Shown here: positions 1-5,113 of the stretch, in pieces | Numbering within the stretch: the stretch's first letter is position 1 | How the letters are laid out: every line of letters starts with the position of its first letter | Source: Bacteroidota bacterium | GTDB lineage: Bacteria; Bacteroidota; Bacteroidia; JAADEI01 | DNA: 5,363 nt | NCBI GenBank assembly: GCA_015490475.1 | Contig: WFXT01000293.1 | Span: 1-5,363 of the forward strand | Direction of reading: 5' to 3' | The notes under the pieces: model-generated | Databases searched by the model: none | What the model saw: the letters and a program-made list of their open reading frames with translations, nothing else | What the model was told of the DNA's origin: nothing | Position numbers and translations under genes: made by a program

Positions 1-350
1 AAATAAAGGTCACTACTACCTTCAGATTTTCTAAACTTATCATATCTAATTTGCGATAGTTGCCTTTGCAACCTAAAGTCGATCAATCTGCTTAACAAAC
101 CTAATAATCCAAGAACAATAGATACAAAGATTGCAAAAAACATAATCCAAGCAAGGTAATTTTCAGAGTCCATTCTACTCTTAAACTTTAACTCTGACCG
201 CATGTCTCCTTCGATTATGTAAGCCATAACAGCCATACATATCATGAGCACTAAATTCTGTGTATGGCTTAAAACTTCTATACTCTTATTCCTCCAGAAG
301 TCAGCGTGAGAAGCTATCCTTTTTTCTTTGTCGTAACTCTCCACTTTCAT
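1..350 (-). CDS. Small two-transmembrane-helix protein, unknown function, partial (C-terminus beyond left edge)
   Basis: The reading frame starts at an ATG (348-350) and stays open for 116 codons to the window edge, so the C-terminus is not seen. I do not recognise the family. The N-terminal ~27 residues are charged and soluble (start MKVESYDKEKRIASHADFW). A first hydrophobic helix covers about residues 28-46 and a second, stronger one about residues 65-86. An acidic/basic linker of about 18 residues separates them. After helix 2 comes a basic amphipathic stretch (SRLIDFRLQRQLSQIR), which would face the cytoplasm by the positive-inside rule. It follows the MNT-HEPN pair in the same direction after 96 nt, and has a TATATTTG -7 element just upstream of the start, so it is probably transcribed separately. 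The two-helix layout recalls small membrane effectors found near defence or toxin loci, but that is only an analogy. That it is a real gene is well supported by the long open frame, promoter and clear membrane helices. Confidence 0.75.
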   Translation of the reverse strand, partial: MKVESYDKEKRIASHADFWRNKSIEVLSHTQNLVLMICMAVMAYIIEGDMRSELKFKSRMDSENYLAWIMFFAIFVSIVLGLLGLLSRLIDFRLQRQLSQIRYDKFRKSEGSSDLY

Positions 351-378
351 TATTATTTGCTTTGTCTTGTTCTTGTCG

Positions 379-386
379 CAAATATA
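379..386 (-). promoter_or_regulatory. Bacteroidetes -7 promoter element for the two-helix protein
   Basis: Reads TATATTTG on the minus strand, a perfect match to the Bacteroidetes sigma-ABfr -7 consensus TAnnTTTG. It ends 28 nt before the ATG at 350, so transcription would begin near 372 and give a leader of about 20 nt. No well-spaced TTTG -33 element is visible; the nearest upstream TTTG lies about 28 nt away instead of the usual ~19-21. Confidence 0.5.
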
Positions 387-446
387 GGTAAACGACATAA
401 ATAATGGTTTTAGACAAATTTAGGGATTGTAGTAGCCTTTTATATA

Positions 447-864
447 TCAACCAGAACTTCCTGAACCTTTGATAATACTTAGAATTTTACGCATCAACCC
501 TATGTACGAACCAATATTTCCAAATATCTGTTCCGCTATTTCCTGATGATAAGTGTGAACTGTAATGCTTCTGTTATCAATCATCCGCCTAAGTTCTATA
601 GAATCATTTTCAGAAATCAATCCTACTGAGAGCAACTCCCTAATGCAACCTTTAGGGGACCTACAGGTAATTCCTTCAAATTCTTCTAAAAACTTCTTGA
701 CCGATTTCCACATAAGCTCAACACAGATTTCAAACCTTTGGATTGAGCTATCCCGAAAAAAACTCGTAGTAATCTGTTTCTTTATATTCAATTGCTCTGA
801 TATAGGCATTTTCAAGTCTATCCAGAGCTTTTCCAAAGTCAGCCAACAGTCTCTCTATAGCCAT
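447..864 (-). pseudogene. hepT: HEPN-domain toxin, HI0074/HepT family, frameshifted in a T7 run
   Basis: Known family role: HepT toxins are small helical HEPN RNases, neutralised when the partner MntA adds AMP to a tyrosine next to the active site. The family start is seen at ATG 864 (MAIERLLADFGKALDRLE), overlapping the nucleotidyltransferase stop by 10 nt. That frame stops at TAG 748-750 after 38 codons. Removing one T from the seven at 756-762 joins it to the downstream frame (EFF|RDSSIQRFEICVELMWKS) and gives a typical 138-aa family member. The HEPN motif R-X4-H-X-Y is intact in the downstream part (restored R98, H103, Y105; bases 549-572). An internal ATG at 836 opens the downstream frame, but its first ~27 residues do not look like the family, so I do not take it as the native start. 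The lesion may be a true inactivation, a sequencing indel, or a slippage-prone switch. The family assignment is firm; the functional state is not. Confidence 0.82.
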
Positions 865-1148
865 CTGATTCCTTCCTTTTTGACAATTTCTTTTAAGTAT
901 GAAGCCTTTTTGAGGTCAATCAAATCCACTTTAAAAGGCAGATTGCTTTCTTCAAGTAATTCTTTCAATATTGTTATTTTATCTGAGATTTCTTCGCTTG
1001 ATAAAATTGCCAGGTCAACGTCTGAGAATTCTGAATTATCGCCCCTTGCTCGCGAACCAAACAGATATATTTTCACATCTTGGTTTTTAAAGAATTTCTT
1101 GAGGAATCGCTTCAAGTCCTCCAATGTTGTTAGGTCTTTGATTTGCAT
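855..1148 (-). CDS. mntA: MNT-type minimal nucleotidyltransferase, MntA-like antitoxin
   Basis: A 97-residue minimal nucleotidyltransferase of the pol-beta superfamily (HI0073/MntA type). Family members pair with HEPN proteins, and MntA of type VII toxin-antitoxin systems AMPylates the HepT toxin. The core motif is visible as YLFGSRARGDNSEFSDVDLA, fitting GS-X10-DXD exactly (G31, S32, D43, D45), with a plausible third metal-binding acid in KVDLID (D75). Length fits the family, which is a bare catalytic domain. I place the start at ATG 1148; an in-frame GTG at 1157 would add three residues, and no ribosome-binding sequence decides between them. The gene ends inside the HEPN start (10-nt overlap), indicating an operon with translational coupling, antitoxin first. 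No convincing TAnnTTTG promoter is seen upstream, but a 15-bp palindrome lies about 76 nt before the start. The gene appears intact. Confidence 0.88.
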   Translation of the reverse strand: MQIKDLTTLEDLKRFLKKFFKNQDVKIYLFGSRARGDNSEFSDVDLAILSSEEISDKITILKELLEESNLPFKVDLIDLKKASYLKEIVKKEGIRWL

Positions 1149-1223
1149 AATAGACACAAGTTTTTAATTAGCTATGTGCATTTGCTTTGAATCCCTTTGC
1201 CTTTATTTTCCAGTATCAAGTCT

Positions 1224-1238
1224 TAGTTAATTTAACTA
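1224..1238. repeat. 15-bp perfect palindrome, possible operator
   Basis: TAGTTAA-T-TTAACTA: two 7-nt arms around one central base. It lies in the 152-bp spacer between the mntA-like start (1148) and the tRNA gene (1301), upstream of both. Its size and symmetry would suit a dimeric repressor site, for example autoregulation of the toxin-antitoxin operon. It is A+T-rich in an A+T-rich spacer, so chance is possible. Apart from this palindrome and the tRNA promoter, nothing else was recognised in the spacer. Confidence 0.35.
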
Positions 1239-1250
1239 TGGATATGAGGT

Positions 1251-1280
1251 TTTGGGATAAAGGACTATGCTTTAATTTTG
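1251..1280 (+). promoter_or_regulatory. Promoter of tRNA-Ala (-33 TTTG, -7 TAATTTTG)
   Basis: A TTTG at 1251-1254 and a TAATTTTG at 1273-1280 fit the Bacteroidetes -33/-7 pair TTTG and TAnnTTTG, with an 18-nt spacer, close to the usual ~19-21. Transcription would start near 1286-1288, leaving a 5' leader of roughly 14 nt before the mature tRNA end at 1301. The position directly in front of a stable RNA gene supports it. Confidence 0.6.
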
Positions 1281-1300
1281 ACTGTCGGAAAGCAAAACTA

Positions 1301-1374
1301 GGGGCCGTAGCTCAGGTGGCTAGAGCGTCGCGTTCGCAACGCGGAGGTCACGGGTTCGAGTCCCGTCGGCTCCA
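1301..1374 (+). tRNA. tRNA-Ala (anticodon CGC)
   Basis: A full 74-nt cloverleaf. The acceptor stem is GGGGCCG with CGGCTCC and includes a G3-U70 wobble pair, the classic identity element of alanine tRNAs. The D arm is GCTC/GAGC. The anticodon arm is TCGCG/CGCGG around the loop TTCGCAA, giving anticodon CGC, which reads GCG (Ala). The variable loop is AGGTC, and the T arm is ACGGG/CCCGT around TTCGAGT. The discriminator base is A, and CCA is not encoded (CTACG follows). The gene ends only 5 nt before the stop codon of the convergent receptor gene. All stems pair, so this is a functional gene by appearance. Confidence 0.96.
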
Positions 1375-1379
1375 CTACG

Positions 1380-2963
1380 TTACTTTTTCTCAGGATGGTA
1401 TGTAACACTTATGAACCATGTTCTTTGTGGTTGTTGCCATGGTGTTGCCACATATTGATTCAGGGCATTGCGGACCCCAAAAGCAAATAGCCATTGGCGC
1501 CATTTTAGTGGAATATGAATGTCCAGCAAAACCATTTGCTTCATGTGTTCAATCAAAGGTTGATATACGAACAATAGGGAAGCCCATGTGGTAACTATGC
1601 CAAATTTGACAAGTGGTGTTCTGCCGACATATTTCATTCTGGCAAGCATTGAGTCGGTTAAGAAGAATTTGTATGCCGAAAGGGAAGCATGGAACCATGG
1701 TTTGAATTTCCATAAGGCTTCAACACCAACAAATCCGACGTTGGAAATTGCCCCTGCCTGCCAAGTAGTTCCATCACTTGTTTTTATCCAGTCTCTCAGA
1801 GTAATGAAATATCTACCCAGCACTATAGCAGAATACCTATTTTTCATAATGCCAGCATAGAGAAATAACCATTGTTCTGGCACTCTTGTGGTGTCAGGCT
1901 TATTAACAGGGTCGCTATAGAAAAGTTCATTATAAGACGGATATCTACCATTATATCCAGCGGACAGGTAAATGTTGCCTTTGTGGGAAATCTCAATGTC
2001 AGGAAGCAAGTAATTAGATGTAGCATTCCATTGAATCGTTGCCTTCCAATGCCATGATTTTATTTGTCCTCGCAGACCAGCCATCGGGATTAGCCTGTAA
2101 ACAAAATGATTTCCTGTCGCATCGTAAACTTTGTTGTTAGAAATACCATCAACGGTGAAATTGAAGAGCAGTGTCCCAAATGAAATAGGATGCTCATACC
2201 TGCTTATTGACAGCCACGTAAAATGACTATTGGACAGAGCAAATGTGTCGCCCCGTGAAGAAGCATATAGATATTGGAACTGGTCAGAGTGAAGCCTGAA
2301 AATGCCTTCCAGATTGCCTTTATGGAAATAAGTCATCAGGACAGATGTTTGCTCATAGGCATATGGTAATATGGATGCAGGTGCATACATTCCCGTTGCA
2401 TCAAAAGAATTGTGTCTGAACCCTATCCATGATGCACTGTCAGGCGAAAGTCGTATAAAAAAATGCTTGAAAAATTTACTGAGTGAAAAGCCAGCATTTA
2501 ACTCACGCGAAGTGATTTCATTGTAGGTTGCCAGTGAAGTTTCATTGCCCCATTGGACAAACTGCGTTTCCGTAAGCACTGCCCTTTGCTTCCTGAATCT
2601 GACCTGAGGCGTTTCACTTTCCCATGCCGTTATTTCAAAAGAAGTTCTTCCAGCAGGGATGTTCATATTATGATGTCCTGTTTGCGGGTCATAGAACTCA
2701 ATGTTTCCAAATCTGAGACGTGATGATTCAAATGTGTGTCCATGCAAATTCAGATCTGCCTGAATAAGGTCAGGCTGTCTGGCGACCAGCCATAAAGACG
2801 GAATCATAGAAAGAGTAGTGTTTAGAGACCGATATGGTTGAACAGCAATGTCCGAGCCCTTTGACTTTTTGTAATAAATAGTAACGGTGTCCAGCATGGT
2901 TATCTGGGCAAACGTTTTAAGCACGGCAATGTTGATAATTGCAAGAGTTATGTGCCATTTCAT
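1380..2963 (-). CDS. BtuB-like TonB-dependent outer-membrane receptor, compact
   Basis: A 527-residue outer-membrane beta-barrel protein for energised uptake of a scarce substrate; the substrate is not determinable here. A signal peptide is clear at residues 1-19 (cleavage about TFA|Q20). DTVTI at 25-29 resembles a TonB box. A short plug follows (about 30-115) with the signature YDPQTGHHNMNIP (91-103), typical of BtuB-like receptors. The barrel shows alternating aromatic strands, the motif YPSYNELFYSDP (341-352) followed by a degenerate NP-L-PE segment (354-363), and GVRNALNQ (496-503). It ends in an aromatic strand TWFISVTYHPEKK. Family members are usually about 600-700 residues, so this one is small, with a reduced plug, yet it has both ends and no internal stop. 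It lies divergent from purM and convergent with tRNA-Ala. A TACCTTTG element precedes the start. No cobalamin riboswitch was recognised upstream; the leader would be only ~23 nt. Confidence 0.85.
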   Translation of the reverse strand: MKWHITLAIINIAVLKTFAQITMLDTVTIYYKKSKGSDIAVQPYRSLNTTLSMIPSLWLVARQPDLIQADLNLHGHTFESSRLRFGNIEFYDPQTGHHNMNIPAGRTSFEITAWESETPQVRFRKQRAVLTETQFVQWGNETSLATYNEITSRELNAGFSLSKFFKHFFIRLSPDSASWIGFRHNSFDATGMYAPASILPYAYEQTSVLMTYFHKGNLEGIFRLHSDQFQYLYASSRGDTFALSNSHFTWLSISRYEHPISFGTLLFNFTVDGISNNKVYDATGNHFVYRLIPMAGLRGQIKSWHWKATIQWNATSNYLLPDIEISHKGNIYLSAGYNGRYPSYNELFYSDPVNKPDTTRVPEQWLFLYAGIMKNRYSAIVLGRYFITLRDWIKTSDGTTWQAGAISNVGFVGVEALWKFKPWFHASLSAYKFFLTDSMLARMKYVGRTPLVKFGIVTTWASLLFVYQPLIEHMKQMVLLDIHIPLKWRQWLFAFGVRNALNQYVATPWQQPQRTWFISVTYHPEKK

Positions 2964-2992
2964 GGCTCTTTTTTATTTGAGATAGGCGAGAA

Positions 2993-3000
2993 CAAAGGTA
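2993..3000 (-). promoter_or_regulatory. Bacteroidetes -7 promoter element for the TonB-dependent receptor
   Basis: Reads TACCTTTG on the minus strand, matching TAnnTTTG. It ends 29 nt upstream of the ATG at 2963, predicting a short leader of ~20-25 nt. The only nearby upstream TTTG is 14 nt away, which is too close for a standard -33 box, so the upstream half is weak. Confidence 0.5.
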
Positions 3001-3120
3001 TGTAGAACATCATGCAAATGGGAGAAGCCTTTTCAGGTATAAAGCATTTTCTTTGAAATTCTGAAACTGTGTAAGCAAGCCAATACCATTGCTATATAAT
3101 ATGAAAAAGAGAAAAACTCT

Positions 3121-3128
3121 TATCTTTA
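3121..3128 (+). promoter_or_regulatory. Possible -7 promoter element for purM
   Basis: TATCTTTA, one mismatch from TAnnTTTG, ends 22 nt before the purM ATG, the same geometry as the other promoters in this window. A 5-bp inverted repeat (AAGAG at 3107-3111, CTCTT at 3117-3121) abuts it. No -33 TTTG at proper spacing was found. This is the best candidate in the 187-bp divergent spacer. Confidence 0.35.
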
Positions 3129-3150
3129 AGCACTTTAATTTAGCAACATT

Positions 3151-4314
3151 ATGGGTGACAGATACGAACAATTGGGTGTATCGGCAACCAAGCAGGAGGT
3201 TCATAGGGCAGTGAACCAGTTACCCCCTTCTGAAATTCCCAATTCCTTTGTGCGAATTTCACAGCATTTTACCAAGCCAGAGTCTTATATGTCTTTGCAT
3301 ACTGATACGGCAGGAACAAAGCCAATTCTGGCATACTTGATGTGGAAAGAAACAGGAAATCTCAATGTGTGGCAATCCATAGCCGTGGATGCTCTTGTTA
3401 TGAACACGGATGACTTGTTATGTAATGGGTTTGTTTCACAGTTTGCAATAGTTAATAACATTGCCCGTAATAAGCACAGAATCCCCGGGGTAGTTCTTGA
3501 AGCCATTATTCAGGGAACACTGGAGTTTATTAATCAAATGAAAGAATATGGTGTTGAAATAAAGCATCTTGGCGGAGAGACTGCTGATGTGGGAGACCTT
3601 GTCCGAACAATAGATGTCGGCTTCTCTGTCTATTCAGAAGCAAATAAAGACGAAATAATACCTACCCAACCTCGGGAGGGTAATGTAATTGTAGGGCTTG
3701 CTTCCTTTGGTATGGCTTCTTACGAGACTTCGTATAATAGCGGTATAGGGTCCAATGGTATCACTCTGGCAAGGCATACGCTTCTCAACAAGCAATATGC
3801 AGAAAAATATCCTGAAACAGTTGATGACACATTGCCTTTTAGTGTTATTTATCAAGGTCCGTATTACCTTGGGTCAAAGGTCAGTTGTGATTTGACTATT
3901 GCGGATGTTTTGCTTGCCCCCACTCGCACTTATCTGCCATTGATGATAAATGTTTTAAGGAAATTCCGAAATAAAATAGATGCAATAATACATTGCACTG
4001 GTGGAGGGCAGACCAAGGTGTTTAATTTCATTAAGGATAAGCCATTGCGAGTGGTTAAAGATAGTCCGTTTGCCCCGCCCATTGTGTTTAGGTTGATTCA
4101 AGAAACAGGTGAAATTTCATGGAAAGAAATGTATCAAGTGTTCAATATGGGATGGAGGATGGAAATATATACAGATAGAGATACTGCCGAGAAGATAATA
4201 GAAATGGCATCTGAATTTGACATTTCTGCTCGCATCATTGGTTATGTGGCATCTGATAAGCAACCACGAGTCATTATTCGCAGTCCAGACAATAATTGGC
4301 TTTACTATGAGTGA
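3151..4314 (+). CDS. purM: Phosphoribosylformylglycinamidine cyclo-ligase (AIR synthase)
   Basis: Catalyses the ATP-dependent closure of formylglycinamidine ribonucleotide to aminoimidazole ribonucleotide (EC 6.3.3.1), the fifth step of cytosolic de novo purine synthesis. The 387-residue product has the two-domain AIR synthase fold. The N-terminal half carries HTDTAGTKPI (50-59, the GT-GVGTK-like nucleotide loop), NTDDLLCNG (85-93) and GGETADVGD (141-149). The C-terminal half carries SNGITLARH (201-209), APTRTYL (256-262), HCTGGGQTK (281-289) and FNMGWRMEI (331-339). The start at ATG 3151 gives MGDRYEQLGVSA, the N-terminus I expect of Bacteroidetes PurM proteins, which are longer than the ~345-aa E. 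coli enzyme. No lesion is visible. It overlaps the next gene by 8 nt and is divergent from the receptor gene. No purine riboswitch was recognised upstream. Confidence 0.95.
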   Translation: MGDRYEQLGVSATKQEVHRAVNQLPPSEIPNSFVRISQHFTKPESYMSLHTDTAGTKPILAYLMWKETGNLNVWQSIAVDALVMNTDDLLCNGFVSQFAIVNNIARNKHRIPGVVLEAIIQGTLEFINQMKEYGVEIKHLGGETADVGDLVRTIDVGFSVYSEANKDEIIPTQPREGNVIVGLASFGMASYETSYNSGIGSNGITLARHTLLNKQYAEKYPETVDDTLPFSVIYQGPYYLGSKVSCDLTIADVLLAPTRTYLPLMINVLRKFRNKIDAIIHCTGGGQTKVFNFIKDKPLRVVKDSPFAPPIVFRLIQETGEISWKEMYQVFNMGWRMEIYTDRDTAEKIIEMASEFDISARIIGYVASDKQPRVIIRSPDNNWLYYE

Positions 4315-4636
4315 CAAAAAAAGATATTTTCGCATAGGAGAAGTGGCATCAATATTGGGAGTTTCTATAAACCGGATTCGCTATTGGGAGAAACATTTGC
4401 CTTTTCTGAAAGCCCGCAGAACACGGGGCGGACACAGGCTATATACATACGAACAGGTGCAGAAATTCAGAGAAGTTAAGCGTCTTGTGGAGGACCTGAA
4501 GATGCCTTTGAAACAGGTTAACCAATTGCTTGCGGGCAAAGATAAAAAGCGTAAGAAGTTGATTGAACTATACGACCGACTTGGCGAATTGGAAGAATTC
4601 CTTTTAGACCTTAAAGAAGCGATAAAATCTTTATGA
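4307..4636 (+). CDS. Short MerR-family transcriptional regulator
   Basis: A 109-residue DNA-binding protein. Residues 6-27 form the MerR winged-helix start (YFRIGEVASILGVSINRIRYWE), with the wing at ARRTRGGHRLYTYEQV (36-51) and the second helical pair KFREVKRLVEDLKMPLKQVNQLL (53-75). A basic hinge (KDKKRKK) and a leucine-rich helix at about 83-109 could form the dimerising coiled coil. The chain ends there: there is no effector-binding domain and no cysteine, so metal or thiol sensing of the classic MerR kind is not supported. I chose ATG 4307 because it starts just before the MerR domain. The open frame extends further upstream, but only inside purM. The ATGAGTGA junction overlaps the purM stop by 8 nt, pointing to translational coupling. 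Possible targets are itself and the following lipoprotein gene; this is inference. Confidence 0.88.
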   Translation: MSDKKRYFRIGEVASILGVSINRIRYWEKHLPFLKARRTRGGHRLYTYEQVQKFREVKRLVEDLKMPLKQVNQLLAGKDKKRKKLIELYDRLGELEEFLLDLKEAIKSL

Positions 4637-4651
4637 ATAACAGAGTTGCCT

Positions 4652-4659
4652 TATCTTTG
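4652..4659 (+). promoter_or_regulatory. Bacteroidetes -7 promoter element for the lipoprotein gene
   Basis: TATCTTTG matches TAnnTTTG exactly and lies in the 42-nt gap between the MerR-family stop and the lipoprotein start. Transcription would begin near 4665, leaving a leader of about 14 nt to ATG 4679. A weak TTTA (4630-4633) stands 18 nt upstream as a possible -33 element, inside the MerR-family stop region. The element rules out in-frame starts upstream of about 4665 for this transcript. Confidence 0.6.
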
Positions 4660-4678
4660 GCATAAAATCATGATGGTT

Positions 4679-5071
4679 ATGAAGAAACTGATGATGCTGG
4701 TTATGGTTGCCGGTTTGACCTTTGTTGCATGTCAGTCTGACTCGTCTGAGGATGCTGGAGAAGTGACAGAAACGGAACAACCTAAAACGGAAGCAGTGGA
4801 GCAGGAACAACCAGCACAGCCCCAAGCAGAGCCCCAACAACCCTCAGAGGTTAGTGCCGAAAATTACGATTGGAACAGCCTCGTGCAGGAATATAACCAA
4901 CTGTGGTGCAAATATTCAGATGAAGGGACATCGGCAGCCGAAAAAGAGAAAATCTACCCTCGTTTGAAGGAATTGCAAGAAAAACTTGATGAAATATATG
5001 CCTCTGTTCAGGACCAGCAGGAAAAACAGGCTCTTTATCAGGCTATGGCTGAAATGGTTGAATGTAATTGA
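4679..5071 (+). CDS. Small predicted lipoprotein with Q/E/P-rich linker and helical C-terminal domain
   Basis: A 130-residue protein of no recognised family. It starts with a typical lipoprotein signal, MKKLMMLVMVAGLTFVAC, with the lipidated cysteine at C18; phenylalanine at -3 is a loose lipobox, tolerable in Bacteroidetes. After C18 comes an acidic QSDSSED stretch, which could act as a surface-export signal, then a low-complexity linker rich in Q, E and P (about 30-57). Residues 60-130 are predicted helical and charged. Two further cysteines bracket this domain: C77 (QLWCKYS) and C129, the second-last residue. ATG 4679 is preferred over the in-frame ATGs at 4670 and 4673 because it gives the standard MKK signal peptide. 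The more upstream ATG at 4646 precedes the promoter and spoils the signal. It lies 42 nt after the MerR-family gene. The function is unknown. Confidence 0.8.
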   Translation: MKKLMMLVMVAGLTFVACQSDSSEDAGEVTETEQPKTEAVEQEQPAQPQAEPQQPSEVSAENYDWNSLVQEYNQLWCKYSDEGTSAAEKEKIYPRLKELQEKLDEIYASVQDQQEKQALYQAMAEMVECN

Positions 5072-5113
5072 GGAAGTGCATCGCTAAGATTCTCTTGAAT
5101 AACACATTGCGTT

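Noticed and set aside
447..836. 129-codon frame from ATG 836 taken as the native HEPN gene
   Set aside because: The first ~27 residues are out of frame with the family. The true N-terminus (MAIERLLADFGKALDRL) is encoded from 864 in another frame, so this start is a product of the T-run frameshift.
565..1167. 200-codon plus-strand open frame
   Set aside because: It lies antisense across the nucleotidyltransferase and HEPN genes, both clear family members on the minus strand. Its translation is serine/leucine-rich with no recognisable domain.
1187..1405. 72-codon plus-strand open frame
   Set aside because: It runs through the complete tRNA-Ala gene and has no protein-like features.
1588..2057. 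Small open frames on both strands inside the receptor gene
   Set aside because: They are shadows of the continuous 527-aa receptor frame, with no start signals or recognisable domains.
2964..3150. Possible cobalamin or purine riboswitch in the divergent spacer
   Set aside because: No B12-box-like GCCACTG or purine-aptamer pattern was found, and the predicted leaders (about 20-25 nt) are too short for an aptamer.
3010..3204. 64-codon minus-strand open frame across the receptor-purM spacer
   Set aside because: It overlaps the purM start on the other strand, and the translation looks like chance A+T-rich sequence. A promoter-bearing divergent spacer explains the region better.
5072..5113. Terminator between the lipoprotein and the hydrolase-family gene
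   Set aside because: No G+C-rich hairpin or T-run is present in this 42-nt gap.
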